A stretch of 64,000 bases of DNA from Marinibacterium sp050389775 (GTDB lineage Bacteria > Pseudomonadota > Alphaproteobacteria > Rhodobacterales > Rhodobacteraceae). The notes under the pieces are model-generated. The model did no database searches, was not told where the DNA came from, and saw only the letters and a list, made by a program, of their open reading frames with translations. Shown one piece after another: positions 44,506 to 54,258 of the stretch. The stretch lies in assembly GCF_050389775.1 (NCBI RefSeq), contig NZ_CP177144.1:992001-1056000 (forward strand), in the 5' to 3' direction. How positions within the stretch are numbered: the stretch's first letter is position 1; each line of letters begins with the position of its first letter. The translations under genes were made by a program, and so were the position numbers.

Positions 44506-46245
44506 TCAGGCGGCATGGGCGGAGAGCGCGGCGGCGCTGGCGCCGGTCCTTTGCAGGTTGAAGATGGATATGGCCTGCAACATGGCCTGAGATTGGGTTT
44601 CCAGCTCGGTCACACTGCGCGCGGTGCGTTCGGCGGTGCGGGCATTGGCCTGGGTGATCTGGTCGACCGAGGCGACAGTATCGCGGATCTGGGCGATGGT
44701 CGTGTCCTGGCTGGCGGAATCCTCGACGATCTGGCGCACGTGACCGGCAATCGTGCTGACCCTATCGACGATCTCGCCCAGGGCGGTTTCTGCCGAATTC
44801 ACCAGTTCAACCCCGCGGGTGACCTTTTGCTGGCTCTCGTCGATCATTGAGCGCACGTCGTTTGACGCCTGACCGGCGCGAATGGCCAGGTCGCGCACCT
44901 CGTTGGCCACGATGGAAAAGCCCTTGCCCGCCTCGCCGGCGCGGGCGGCCTCGACCGCCGCGTTGAGCGCCAGGAGGTTGGTTTCCCGAGCGATATCCTC
45001 GATCACGCCGATGATCCGCGCAATCTCACGCGCGCTGTCGTCGATTTCGGCCACCGCGCTCATGCTGGCGCGCACGGTTGTCACGATGCCTTCGACGTCG
45101 GTCAGGGTCTGGTCGACGATCACCCCGCTTTCGTCGGCATGCTGGGCGCTGGCCTTTACCGAAGCCGAGACATGGTCCATCGAGGTTGCCGTTTCCTCGA
45201 GGGCCGCGGCCTGTTCCTCGGCCTGGGCGGCCAGGTGCTGGGCGCTCTGGCTCAGTTCCTTGGCCTGGTGATCCAGGTCGCCGTTGCGCTCCTTGATGTC
45301 CTGAACGATGGTCGACAGCTGGCGGATCGTGGCGTTCAGCCCGGTTTGCAGGCCCTGGAAATCACCCGAGAAATCGCCGCGCATCTGCTCCGACAGGTCA
45401 CCTTCGGCAATCCGGTCGATCACGCGCCTTGTCTCACCCACCCCGCGCTCGATCATGGCCACCATGTCGTTGAGCCCGTCGCGCAGGCGGGTCAGCGTGG
45501 CATCGTCGAAATCGGCGGTGATCCGGGCGGCAAACCGGCCATTGCTGGCCTCGGTCACCACCTTGCCGAATTCGCGTTCCAGCTGCTCCATCATCGCCGC
45601 GCGCTCGGCCTGAGCCGCTTCGGCCAGGCGGGTCTGGGCCTCGGCCCGGCGCAGCGATTCCCGGCTGGTCTCGAACAATCGCGATACACGCACGGCCATG
45701 CTCATCCCCGATCCGGCCACGGCCGAGGCCAGGATCCCGTGGATCGCCAGATGATACCAACCGAAATTGGCGCTTGGCCAGACCATCGTCGGGGCGAGGA
45801 TGTTGAAGGCCAGGTGATGCAGGACGACCAGGCCGGCCAGCAGCAACATCGCCCGCCAGCAGAAATAGGCCAGCAGCAGGGCGCTGTAGGTGAAGAACAG
45901 CATGTGACCGTCGAGCACGAATTCGCCATTGCCGAACCCGGTGCTGACATAGGTGACCAGCGCCCAGTTGAAGGCCAGCGCCGTTGCGATGACCATCCGT
46001 GCGCGCAGGGCCGCGGGGCATGTCCAGGCCTGGTGCACCGCCACGGCGGCCAGCAGGGCCGATGCCCCTGCGATGACCGGCCAGTCCGGGGTCCAGAGCG
46101 TGGCAAGAAGGCTGACGAAGACGCCCATCACGCACAGCGTCAGGGCAAAGAACCGCGATGTCGTGCGGCGTAATCCGTCAAGCGCGCCGGTGCTGTCATC
46201 CGGGGCTTCGGCCGATGCCGCCTGTGTCATGGAGGGCAGGACCAT
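44506..46245 (-). CDS. Methyl-accepting chemotaxis protein with multi-helix membrane domain
   Basis: This 579-residue protein has about six hydrophobic helices in the first 215 residues rather than two helices and a periplasmic domain. A HAMP-like linker (GEGETRRVIDRIAEGDLS region) and the signalling hairpin IARETNLLALNAAVEAARAG follow. It would pass a membrane-sensed signal to CheA/CheW. The start at 46245 follows AAGGAG. A small membrane protein gene ends 2 bases upstream, so the two are likely co-transcribed. Confidence 0.9.
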   Translation of the reverse strand: MVLPSMTQAASAEAPDDSTGALDGLRRTTSRFFALTLCVMGVFVSLLATLWTPDWPVIAGASALLAAVAVHQAWTCPAALRARMVIATALAFNWALVTYVSTGFGNGEFVLDGHMLFFTYSALLLAYFCWRAMLLLAGLVVLHHLAFNILAPTMVWPSANFGWYHLAIHGILASAVAGSGMSMAVRVSRLFETSRESLRRAEAQTRLAEAAQAERAAMMEQLEREFGKVVTEASNGRFAARITADFDDATLTRLRDGLNDMVAMIERGVGETRRVIDRIAEGDLSEQMRGDFSGDFQGLQTGLNATIRQLSTIVQDIKERNGDLDHQAKELSQSAQHLAAQAEEQAAALEETATSMDHVSASVKASAQHADESGVIVDQTLTDVEGIVTTVRASMSAVAEIDDSAREIARIIGVIEDIARETNLLALNAAVEAARAGEAGKGFSIVANEVRDLAIRAGQASNDVRSMIDESQQKVTRGVELVNSAETALGEIVDRVSTIAGHVRQIVEDSASQDTTIAQIRDTVASVDQITQANARTAERTARSVTELETQSQAMLQAISIFNLQRTGASAAALSAHAA

Positions 46246-46247
46246 CT

Positions 46248-46709
46248 TCAGTCTCCTTGTTGAATGGCTCGAACCATCCGCCTGTCCGGCCCCTGCGGGT
46301 TGGTGAATGTCGTGCTGCACAGGGCCGGTGCCTGCGACGACAGGATCAGCATCGCACCGGCCGCGCGGGCCTGACGGGCGATGGCGCGCCCATCTCTTGC
46401 CGATGCCCCGGGCCGGCCGGGGTCATCCGGTTGAACGGCAAGGACAAAAGGCCAGGCCCCGCCATCGACGATCGGCAGGTCGAGCGACGCCGTTGCGGCC
46501 AGGGTTCGGGCCTGGGACCAGGTCGGCGGGAAGACCAGGACAACCGGCCCGCCGTCCCGGCCAACGCCGCTGGCCAGGCGCAGCCAGAAGGATGTCGCGA
46601 AGAGCGACAGGATCATCACCGGCACGGGCCACCAGCGGCCGACGGCCCGCCAAGCCGCTGCGCCCCTGTCCGCCCCTTCATCCCGGTTGGCGATCCTGTT
46701 CCTGCCCAT
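46248..46709 (-). CDS. Single-helix membrane protein, predicted periplasmic domain, upstream of a chemoreceptor
   Basis: This 153-residue protein has one hydrophobic helix (WWPVPVMILSLFATSFWL, about residues 26-44) and then about 105 residues predicted outside the cytoplasm, starting with VVLVFPPTWSQARTLAA. The ATG follows GGAGTG. It is not a family I recognise. Because its stop lies 2 bases before the chemoreceptor start, it may be a sensory or assembly partner; that is inference. The outer domain has a mixed alpha/beta pattern with one cysteine. Confidence 0.75.
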   Translation of the reverse strand: MGRNRIANRDEGADRGAAAWRAVGRWWPVPVMILSLFATSFWLRLASGVGRDGGPVVLVFPPTWSQARTLAATASLDLPIVDGGAWPFVLAVQPDDPGRPGASARDGRAIARQARAAGAMLILSSQAPALCSTTFTNPQGPDRRMVRAIQQGD

Positions 46710-46940
46710 GTCGACACTCCGCTCACGTCGGGCGCAGCCTAGGCGCAAGTTCCCCAACAAATCGTAAGCGTCCCCGTGATCTTCCCGTGCAAAACGCAGA
46801 AAATCGGCGCAATCCCGCAGAGTTCGGGCTTTTTCCGCCCCGGCCCGCCGCAGGACTGGCCAGCCCGCCGGGCAACCCGTAAGGAGGTCGCGGGACCCGC
46901 CGTCGCCTGTTTGGGTCCGCCAGTCTTGAAAGGACCCTTC

Positions 46941-47771
46941 ATGTTGCGCTCCGTCCTGCCCCTGCTTCTTGCCGCCACCCTGGCCGTGCCTGCCGGGGCC
47001 CAGACACTCGACCGGATCAAGGCCGAAGGCGAGATCCGCCTGGGCTATCGCCAGGATGCCGCGCCGCTGTCCTTCGTCGACGAGGCCGGCCTGCCGGCGG
47101 GCTATACCGTGGCGGTCTGCAGCTCGCTGGCCCAGGCCCTGGGCCGGGCGCTGGAGATGGAGGAAATCGAGGTGCGCTTCGTGCCCGTGGGCACCAACGA
47201 CCGCTTCGCCAAGATCGTCAACGGCGAGATCGACCTGCTCTGCGGGGCGTCGACCGTCACCATGAGCCGCCGGGAATTCGTCGATTTCTCGATCCCGGTC
47301 TTCGTCGATGGCACGGCTGTCATGCTGCCCTCCGGCGCGCCCACGACCTTTGCCTCGCTGAACGGCAAGAAGATCGGCGTGCGCTCGGCCACGACGACGC
47401 AAGAGGCCCTGGCCAACACGCTGACCGGCACCGGGACGGATGCCGAAGTCGTGGTCTATGACACCCATGAGGCCGGGCTGGCCGCGATGAAGGCCGGCGA
47501 GATCTCGGCCTATTTCGCCGACCAGTCGATCCTGCTGTTCCTCAACAAGGGCGACAGCGATTTCATGGTCATGGACCGGCTTCTGACCATGGAACAGCAG
47601 GGCCTGGCCATGCTGCGCGGCGACACCGAATTCCGTTACATGGTCGATGGGGCGCTGTCGGGTATGTACAGCGCGGGCATCATGCAGGGGATCTTTCGCG
47701 AGACCATGCCGGGCATCGAGCCGGGCGAAGCCTTGCGCTGGCTCTATCGCCTGGCGCCGCTGCTGCCCTGA
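46941..47771 (+). CDS. Family 3 extracellular solute-binding protein
   Basis: This 276-residue protein has a signal peptide (MLRSVLPLLLAATLAVPAGA), then RIKAEGEIRLGYRQDAAPLSF and a polar-amino-acid-type fold with FVDFSIPVFVDGTAVML. No permease or ATPase genes lie next to it, so it works with a distant transporter or as a sensor protein. The ligand is unknown. An intrinsic terminator follows. Confidence 0.85.
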   Translation: MLRSVLPLLLAATLAVPAGAQTLDRIKAEGEIRLGYRQDAAPLSFVDEAGLPAGYTVAVCSSLAQALGRALEMEEIEVRFVPVGTNDRFAKIVNGEIDLLCGASTVTMSRREFVDFSIPVFVDGTAVMLPSGAPTTFASLNGKKIGVRSATTTQEALANTLTGTGTDAEVVVYDTHEAGLAAMKAGEISAYFADQSILLFLNKGDSDFMVMDRLLTMEQQGLAMLRGDTEFRYMVDGALSGMYSAGIMQGIFRETMPGIEPGEALRWLYRLAPLLP

Positions 47772-47819
47772 TGTCCCGCGCGTGGGACGGACACGTGTGT
47801 AAGTGAACCCATGAGGTTG

Positions 47820-47852
47820 CAGGCCCGGTTTTGCCGGGCCTGATCTTTTTTG
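47820..47852 (+). terminator. Intrinsic terminator after the family 3 binding-protein gene
   Basis: CAGGCCCGG and CCGGGCCTG form a perfect 9-bp stem with loop TTTTG (47829-47833), followed by ATCTTTTTTG. It is the best textbook terminator in the window. Confidence 0.85.
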
Positions 47853-47899
47853 CGATGGGCCGCCCTTGCCTGGTGGTGTGCGGACGTCGATGTCCGGCC

Positions 47900-47930
47900 G
47901 GATATTTTCAAAGAGAAAGAAGCAGGAAGG
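47900..47930 (+). repeat. Intergenic purine-rich repeat, copy 5 (left arm)
   Basis: It reads GGATATTTTCAAAGAGAAAG followed by AAGCAGGAAGG. Copy 6 lies 77 bases on in the opposite orientation, an arrangement like that of copies 2 and 3. Confidence 0.85.
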
Positions 47931-48007
47931 CCGGCGCACTTTCCCGCCCTGACCGCCCCCTGTCCTGCCGCTTGCCACCGACGCTGCCGCCGGGGGCATG
48001 CACCACG

Positions 48008-48038
48008 TTGCTGCTTCTTTCTCTTCTTAAATATCCGG
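48008..48038 (-). repeat. Intergenic purine-rich repeat, copy 6 (right arm)
   Basis: The reverse complement begins CCGGATATTTAAGAAGAGAA and continues AGAAGCAGCAA. It closes the inverted pair with copy 5. Confidence 0.85.
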
Positions 48039-48087
48039 AGACCGGTCACCGCTTGCGCGCCGGTTTCAGAAGAAGGTGCTGCGCCCC

Positions 48088-49251
48088 TCAATCCTGGTAG
48101 GGGTCCAGGCTGTCGCGCAACCCGTCGCCAAGGAAGTTGAACGCCAGCACCACCACGATGATCGGCACCATCGGCAGGGCGGTCCAGGGATAGATCTCGA
48201 TCGAGGCCAGGTTCTGCGCGTCGTTCAGCATCACCCCCCAGCTGACCGCCGGCGCCCGCAGGCCGAGGCCCAGGAAGGACAGCGCCGTTTCGCCCAGGAT
48301 CATCGCCGGGATCGACAGGGTTGCCGAGGCGATCAGGTGCGACATGAAATTCGGCAGCAGGTGGCGCCCGATCACCCGGCCGGGCCTTGCGCCCATCATC
48401 TCGGCCGCCCGGACGTATTCCTCTTCGCGCAGGGACAGGAACTTGGCCCGCACCGAACGGGCCAGGCCGGGCCAGTCCAGGATGCCCAGGATCACCGAGA
48501 TGATGAAGAACACCGATACCGGCCCCCAGCTGGACGGCACCGCCGCCGACAGGGCCAGCCAGAGCGGCAGCTCGGGAAGGGACCGCAGGATTTCGATCAC
48601 CCGGTTGATCACCCAGTCGATCCCGCCGCCGAAATAGCCCGCCACCGAGCCGAAGAAGATGCCCAGCGAAAACGACACCAGGATGCCGATCAGACCCACG
48701 GTCAGCGACAGCTGCGAGCCATAGAGAATGCGGCTGAAGACATCGCGGCCCAGCCGGTCGGAGCCCCAGAGAAACACCGTCGTGCCCTCGGCCGGGCAGA
48801 ACAGGTGGGTTGTCGAGGGGATCAGCCCGGCGACCTTCCAGGGCGTGCCCTGGCAGAACCATTCCAGCGGCGCCGGGTTGTCCGTATCGGGCCGGAATTC
48901 CCACTGGAAGGTCTCTAGGTTGGCCTCGGCCGTCACCGGGTAGATGAACGGCCCGATGAATGCGCCCTCGTGGAACAGCCGGACCTTCTGGGGCGAGGCA
49001 TAGAGGTAATCCTCGTTGCGCTCGTTCGGCCCGTAGGGCGCGACAAAGCCCCAGAACGGCAGCATGACATAGGCAAAGACGATGAACAGTCCCGAGATCA
49101 GACCCAGCTTGTGGGTGCGGAACTTGCGCCAGACCAGCACCCAGTTGGGCGCATCGAGGTCGGCGCGCTCGATCTCGGTGATCGTGGCCGACGGGTCGAA
49201 GGGCGCGTCATCGACGTAACGATCGGGGAAACGGTCGGGCCTGTCGGTCAT
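48088..49251 (-). CDS. Peptide-type ABC transporter permease (OppC/DppC-like)
   Basis: This 387-residue permease has an N-terminal cytoplasmic stretch, a first helix LGLISGLFIVFAYVMLPFW, a long periplasmic segment with the pair EWFCQGTPWK and HLFCPAEG (two cysteines), and the EAA-type loop YVRAAEMMGARPGRVIGRHLLP. It is longer than standard OppC because of the periplasmic segment. It overlaps its partner permease by 4 bp. Confidence 0.92.
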   Translation of the reverse strand: MTDRPDRFPDRYVDDAPFDPSATITEIERADLDAPNWVLVWRKFRTHKLGLISGLFIVFAYVMLPFWGFVAPYGPNERNEDYLYASPQKVRLFHEGAFIGPFIYPVTAEANLETFQWEFRPDTDNPAPLEWFCQGTPWKVAGLIPSTTHLFCPAEGTTVFLWGSDRLGRDVFSRILYGSQLSLTVGLIGILVSFSLGIFFGSVAGYFGGGIDWVINRVIEILRSLPELPLWLALSAAVPSSWGPVSVFFIISVILGILDWPGLARSVRAKFLSLREEEYVRAAEMMGARPGRVIGRHLLPNFMSHLIASATLSIPAMILGETALSFLGLGLRAPAVSWGVMLNDAQNLASIEIYPWTALPMVPIIVVVLAFNFLGDGLRDSLDPYQD

Positions 49252-50276
49252 GCGTCACGCCCCTCGTAGCGGATGCGCGGATCGAGCATGACCAGCAGGA
49301 TATCGGAAATCATCGTGCCGATCAGGGTCAGCAAGGCGACGAACATCAGGACGAAGCCCGACAGGAACTGGTCCTGGGTCTTGAGCGCGGTCAAGAGCGT
49401 CGGCCCGATGGTCTGAAGGCCCAGGACGACCGACACCAGCACCGAGCCCGACACCATCGAGGGCAGCAGGTTGCCGATATCGGCCACGAAGGGGTTGAAG
49501 GCCACGCGCAGAGGGTATTTCACCAGCATCCGGCGTTCCGACAGGCCCTTGGCAATGGCGGTTTCGACATAGGGTTTGCCCAGCTCGTCGAGCATGTTGG
49601 CCCGCAGGCGCTGGGTCATGGCCGAGGCACCGGAGGTACCGATCACGAAGGTCGGCACGATGAGATGCACGAGGATCGACTTCAGCTTGTCCCAGGTCAG
49701 GGGTTGCTGTTCAAAGATCGGGTCCATCAGCCCGCCGATGGGCAGGTTGAAATACTTGTGGCCATAGTAGAACAGGATCAGGGCCAGCAGGAAATTGGGC
49801 GTGGCCAGGCCCAGGTAGGCCACCAGAGCGGCTGTGTAATCGATCCAGCTGCGCGACTTGGCCGCCGCCAGCATGCCCAGCGGCAGGGCCACGGCATAGA
49901 TGAAGAGCACGGCGGCAAGGTTGACCAGGACGGTCAGCCAGAGGCTGTCGCCGACGATATCGGCCACGGGGCGTTCGAATTCGAAGGACCAGCCCCAATC
50001 GCCCTGCAGCAGCCCGGAAAACCCGTTGGGCCCGGGCAGGAAGCCGACCCAGATCATGTATTGCTTCCACAGCGGCTGATCGAGCGAATATTCCCGGCGC
50101 AGGAATTCGGCCTTGGCCACGCCGGCGCTCTGGCCGGTGGCCTGCAGCTCGTTGATCTGGTTGGACAGGTAATCGCCGGGCGGCAGGTTGATGATGGCAA
50201 AGACCAGGACCGAGACCACGAGGAGCGTGAGCACCATGGTCATCATCCGGTAAAGGGCGTAGCGGAGCGTGCTCAT
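49248..50276 (-). CDS. Peptide-type ABC transporter permease (OppB/DppB-like)
   Basis: This 342-residue permease has YRMMTMVLTLLVVSVLVFAIINLPPGDYL at the N-terminus and the coupling loop YVETAIAKGLSERRMLVKYPLR. It pairs with the OppC-like protein. It follows the binding-protein gene by 60 bases. Confidence 0.92.
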   Translation of the reverse strand: MSTLRYALYRMMTMVLTLLVVSVLVFAIINLPPGDYLSNQINELQATGQSAGVAKAEFLRREYSLDQPLWKQYMIWVGFLPGPNGFSGLLQGDWGWSFEFERPVADIVGDSLWLTVLVNLAAVLFIYAVALPLGMLAAAKSRSWIDYTAALVAYLGLATPNFLLALILFYYGHKYFNLPIGGLMDPIFEQQPLTWDKLKSILVHLIVPTFVIGTSGASAMTQRLRANMLDELGKPYVETAIAKGLSERRMLVKYPLRVAFNPFVADIGNLLPSMVSGSVLVSVVLGLQTIGPTLLTALKTQDQFLSGFVLMFVALLTLIGTMISDILLVMLDPRIRYEGRDA

Positions 50277-50336
50277 GGGGCGCGTGCGGGTCTTTTCGGC
50301 GTCAGGTCGTGCAGGGCGGCGGGCGGTGGCGACGCG

Positions 50337-52487
50337 CTATTGCGCGTCGGCAAAGTAGAATTCATCCGGGCGCAGCACGCCGAAATGGGCGCCGGGCTCC
50401 CAGGCCCAGATGGCCTGTTCGGGCACGTTGCGCAGGCGCTTGGACACGACGATGGGCTGGGGCGCCTCGGCCAGGATGCCGATGCCAAAGAGATTGTCGG
50501 CATGGATCTTGAGGATCTCGGTCCAGGCCGCACCGCGCTCTTCGTCGCTGCTGGCCTCGTCCCATTCCTGGCACAGTTCCAGCAGGCGGATGGCCGGTTC
50601 CATGTCGGCCGGTTCGCCCGAGCCGGCATTGGTCTGGTAATACTGGCCCCATTTCGGCCAGGCAAAGAACTCCTGGCGGCGGGGGCAGGCATAAGACGGC
50701 GAGGTATAGGCCTGGGGGATGCCGTTGTCCCAGCCGTACCAGACGGCGGCCATGGTCGTGCCGGCAAAGACCCGGTTGTAGAGGATATCGCGGTCGAGCG
50801 GGCGCATGATCAGCTTGACGCCCACATCGCGCCAGTTGTCGATGATGATCTGCAGGGCGTTTTCGACTTCCTGCCGCTCGCCGGCGGTTTCGATGACAAT
50901 TTCCATCGGCCGGCCGTCGGGCAGCAGGCGGGTGCCGTCGCCCTGGCGGCGGGTCAGGCCGGCTTCGTCCAGCAGGGCATTGGCGGCCTCGACATCATGG
51001 GCGGCCCAGGCATCGCGGTTGGCCTGCACGAAGAACGGGCTTTGCGGCAGGACGGTCATCGAGCCGGGCTTGGCCAGCTTGAAATAGAGCGCCTGGTTGA
51101 TCGACTTGCGGTTGATCGCCAGCGACAGGGCGCGGCGCACGCGGACATCGCGCAGGATGTCGCGCCAGGCTTCGTCGTTGTAGTTCAGGTTGGGATAGAT
51201 GGCGATCTGCGAGGCATAGCCGTTGCCCCAGAGATAGGTCTTGTAATTGCCGCCATCGGCCTCGCCCTTGCGCAGGATCGAGATGTCGCGGAAATCGAGG
51301 CCCCGGCCCTGCAGGTCGCTTTCGCCGGCATTGGCCTTGGCCGCGACCAGCCCGCCGGCGACGATGGTCATCTCGACCTCGTCGATATAGGGCAGCTGCT
51401 GGCCGGTGCTGTCGATGCGGTGGTAATAGGGATTGCGCACGAAGATGTGGCGGGTCTGCTTGCCGTCGCTGACATTGACCCAGGGCTGCAGCGTCGGCAG
51501 CTCGGGATTGTCGAACCGGTGCATGTTGTCGACCTTGTTGTGCAGGGCCGCCCAGCTGCGCAGGCGGTTTTCGTCGACGACCTCTTCCAGCTTTTCCGGG
51601 GTGACGTAACTGGCGTGGAACTGGCTGACGTAATGCTTGGGCCGGTAGATGAACGGCGGCACGGCCTGGGCCAGGGTGGCCAGGAAGGCCGGGTTGGGGT
51701 CTTCCCAGGCATAGACGACGGTGTATTCGTCGGGGAAGGTCACGGTGGGGAACTTGCCGTTCACGCGCAGGAAATCGGGCGGGCCGGAGGGCGAGAGCTC
51801 TTCGTTGTTGGCCACGTCGTTCCACCAATAGGCGAAATCGGCCGAGGTGAAGGGCGCGCCGTCGGACCATTTCATGCCCGGCCGCAGGTGCATGGTGAAC
51901 ACCCGGTCGCCGTCATTGTCGACGCTTTGCAGGATGTCGGGCTTGAGCTCGTAATTCTCGTCGAACCCGACCAGCCGGGCATAGCCATAGACGACCATCT
52001 GGCGCACGTCCTTGGACCGCGAGACCATCGTGCGCAGCGTGCCCCCGGGTGTGCCGGTGGTGCGGCCCTTGGCCGGCAGGTCGACGACCAGCGGCACCGC
52101 GGGCAGGCGGTCAGTCACGGCGGGCAGGTCGCCGGCCGCAACCTTGTCGGCGAAATAGGGCGCCTCCTGCGGGTCGAGCGCCCGGGCCGGGCTGGGGGCG
52201 AGCGCCAGGGCCGTCAGGCCGATGCCCGTGGCCGCAAACGGGGCCAGCCCGCCGGCCAGGGGCAGGCCCCCGGCAACAAGCAGCGCGGCAGCCGTGGCCC
52301 GCAGGCCGGCCGTTGAACGGGTCATGGAGCGGCCCATGGAACGGGTCATGTCCCGGGCCTGCGACCAGAGCGACGATGCGGGTCGGGCCGGAGGGGTCCC
52401 CGTAGCCTCGCGGCCGGACGGGGTGGGAGCCGGACGGCTGCACAGGTGGGGCGACAGGGGCGGGCGGAAGGCGGAGAGATCAGACAT
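50337..52487 (-). CDS. Family 5 extracellular solute-binding protein
   Basis: This 716-residue periplasmic binding protein has WSDGAPFTSADFAYWWND and DVRVRRALSLAINRKSIN, as in the peptide/nickel/oligosaccharide class. The first 100 residues are long and unusual: a proline-rich stretch and RSMGRSMTRSTAG precede a hydrophobic signal (around residues 60-95), so the mature start is probably near ALDPQEAPYF. An internal ATG may be the true start. Its ATG overlaps the ATPase stop by 8 bp. The ligand is unknown. Confidence 0.88.
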   Translation of the reverse strand: MSDLSAFRPPLSPHLCSRPAPTPSGREATGTPPARPASSLWSQARDMTRSMGRSMTRSTAGLRATAAALLVAGGLPLAGGLAPFAATGIGLTALALAPSPARALDPQEAPYFADKVAAGDLPAVTDRLPAVPLVVDLPAKGRTTGTPGGTLRTMVSRSKDVRQMVVYGYARLVGFDENYELKPDILQSVDNDGDRVFTMHLRPGMKWSDGAPFTSADFAYWWNDVANNEELSPSGPPDFLRVNGKFPTVTFPDEYTVVYAWEDPNPAFLATLAQAVPPFIYRPKHYVSQFHASYVTPEKLEEVVDENRLRSWAALHNKVDNMHRFDNPELPTLQPWVNVSDGKQTRHIFVRNPYYHRIDSTGQQLPYIDEVEMTIVAGGLVAAKANAGESDLQGRGLDFRDISILRKGEADGGNYKTYLWGNGYASQIAIYPNLNYNDEAWRDILRDVRVRRALSLAINRKSINQALYFKLAKPGSMTVLPQSPFFVQANRDAWAAHDVEAANALLDEAGLTRRQGDGTRLLPDGRPMEIVIETAGERQEVENALQIIIDNWRDVGVKLIMRPLDRDILYNRVFAGTTMAAVWYGWDNGIPQAYTSPSYACPRRQEFFAWPKWGQYYQTNAGSGEPADMEPAIRLLELCQEWDEASSDEERGAAWTEILKIHADNLFGIGILAEAPQPIVVSKRLRNVPEQAIWAWEPGAHFGVLRPDEFYFADAQ

Positions 52488-54258
52488 GTTGGCGTACCTT
52501 GTGTCCGGGGCTCATCTGGGTGAGCGCGGGAAAGTCGTCCTCGCCGGTGCCGAAGCGGAATTCCTCGGGCCAGTCGCCGGGCGCGCCGGCGCCACGGGCC
52601 ACGGTGGCAAGGTCGATGGGGCGGTTGATGTCGGGTTCGGGCTGCGCGGCGATCAGGGCCTTGGTGTAGGGATGGACCGGATCGTAGAACAGGGTTTCGG
52701 CCGGAGCCTGTTCGACGATGATCCCGGCGCGCATGACCGCGACCTCGTCGGCGATCCGGGCGACAACGGCCAGATCGTGGGAAATGAAGAGATAGGACAG
52801 CCGGTGCAGGTCGCGGATCTCTTCCAGCAGGGAAAGGATCTGTTCCTGCACGCTGACGTCCAGCGCCGAGGTCGGCTCGTCGCAGACCAGCAGCACCGGG
52901 TCGAGCATCAGCGCCCGGGCGATCGACAGGCGCTGGCGCTGGCCGCCGGAAAAGGCATGGGGGAAGCGCGTCAGCATGTCGGTCTTCAGCCCGACCTGTT
53001 CGATCAGCTGGGCGGCCTTGTCGCGCCGTTCGGACCGGCTGCCGATGCCGTGGATCTCAAGCGGTTCGGTCAGGGCGTCCTGGATGCGCATCCGCGGCGA
53101 GAGCGAGGAATAGGGGTCCTGAAAGACCATCTGGGCCTGTTTCTGAAAGGCCACGCGTTCCTCGCGCGTCATCTCGTTGACGCGCACGGGATCACCGCCC
53201 GGGGTCGGGCGGAACAGCACCTCGCCACCCGGATCGGGCCGTTCCGAGCCCAGGGCGATCTTGGCGCAGGTGGTCTTGCCCGAGCCGCTTTCGCCGACGA
53301 TGGCCAGGGTCTTGCCCCGGTCGACAACCAGGTCGACGCCGCGCACGGCGCGGGCCAGCACATCGGGTTTCCAGGCCACCGAGGCCCGCAGCTTGTAGGT
53401 CTTGTTGACGCCCGACAGGGTCAGGATCGGATCGTCATGGGCCAGCGGCGCGGCCGGTTCGGCCACGTCGGGGATTTCCGGCGCGGCGGCAAAGAGCTGG
53501 CGGGTATAGGGATGGGCCGGGGCCGACAGGATCGGATGGGCGCCGCCCTGTTCCATGACCCGCCCGCGATGCATGACCACGACATGTTCGGCCATGTTGG
53601 CAACGACGCCCAGATCATGGGTGACCAGGATGACCGACATGCCGGTCTCTTTCTGCAGCGACTTGATCAGGCCAAGGACCTGGGCCTGGGTCGTCACGTC
53701 CAGCGCGGTTGTCGGCTCGTCGGCGATCAGCAGGTCGGGCTTGGCCACCATGGCCATGGCGATCATCGCCCGCTGGCGCATGCCGCCCGACAATTCGAAC
53801 GGATAGGAATTGTAGGTGCGCTCGGGATCGGGAAAGCCGACCCGCTCGAATTCGCGCAGCACGTCGCGCCGGGCCTCGGCCTCGGAGGCGCCGCGGTGGA
53901 TCCACAGCACTTCGGAGACCTGGTTGCCGATCCGGTGCAGGGGCGAGAGCGAGCGCATCGGCTCCTGGAAGATCATCGACACGGCATTGCCGCGCACCTG
54001 GCGCATCTGGCGTTCGGACAGGGCCGACAATTCGACCGGCCCGTCGCGGCCGTTCAGGGTGATCCTGCCGGATCGCACCTGGGCCGAGCGCGGCAGGATG
54101 CGCAGGACCGAGCGGCAGGTGATCGTCTTGCCCGAGCCGCTTTCGCCGACCAGGGCCAGGGTTTCGCCCCGGGGCACCTGGAACGAGACATCGCGGACAA
54201 CGGACGCCTCGCGGCCGAAGCCGATCTCGAGGTTTTCCACTGTCAGCAAGGGCGACAT
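52480..54258 (-). CDS. Dual ATP-binding protein of peptide-type ABC transporter
   Basis: This 592-residue protein fuses two ABC ATPase domains, as DppD and DppF joined. Walker A motifs are GESGSGKTI (38-46) and GESGSGKTT (near 320); both have LSGG/FSGG-type signatures (ELSGGMRQRAMIA, AFSGGQRQRLSIA) and Walker B LLIADEP and LLVCDEP. It energises the permeases encoded downstream. It is the first gene of the four-gene operon. Confidence 0.95.
   Translation of the reverse strand: MSPLLTVENLEIGFGREASVVRDVSFQVPRGETLALVGESGSGKTITCRSVLRILPRSAQVRSGRITLNGRDGPVELSALSERQMRQVRGNAVSMIFQEPMRSLSPLHRIGNQVSEVLWIHRGASEAEARRDVLREFERVGFPDPERTYNSYPFELSGGMRQRAMIAMAMVAKPDLLIADEPTTALDVTTQAQVLGLIKSLQKETGMSVILVTHDLGVVANMAEHVVVMHRGRVMEQGGAHPILSAPAHPYTRQLFAAAPEIPDVAEPAAPLAHDDPILTLSGVNKTYKLRASVAWKPDVLARAVRGVDLVVDRGKTLAIVGESGSGKTTCAKIALGSERPDPGGEVLFRPTPGGDPVRVNEMTREERVAFQKQAQMVFQDPYSSLSPRMRIQDALTEPLEIHGIGSRSERRDKAAQLIEQVGLKTDMLTRFPHAFSGGQRQRLSIARALMLDPVLLVCDEPTSALDVSVQEQILSLLEEIRDLHRLSYLFISHDLAVVARIADEVAVMRAGIIVEQAPAETLFYDPVHPYTKALIAAQPEPDINRPIDLATVARGAGAPGDWPEEFRFGTGEDDFPALTQMSPGHKVRQHV

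Larger units (their letters stand above)
47772..48087. other. 316-bp gap with terminator and an inverted pair of repeats
   Basis: No gene is seen. It contains the terminator at 47820-47852 and repeat copies 5 and 6, between the convergent ends of the binding-protein gene and the ABC permease gene. Confidence 0.75.

Noticed and set aside
46776..46940. Longer start for the family 3 binding protein
   Set aside because: The extension has no signal peptide or ribosome site, whereas the ATG at 46941 begins a clear signal sequence.
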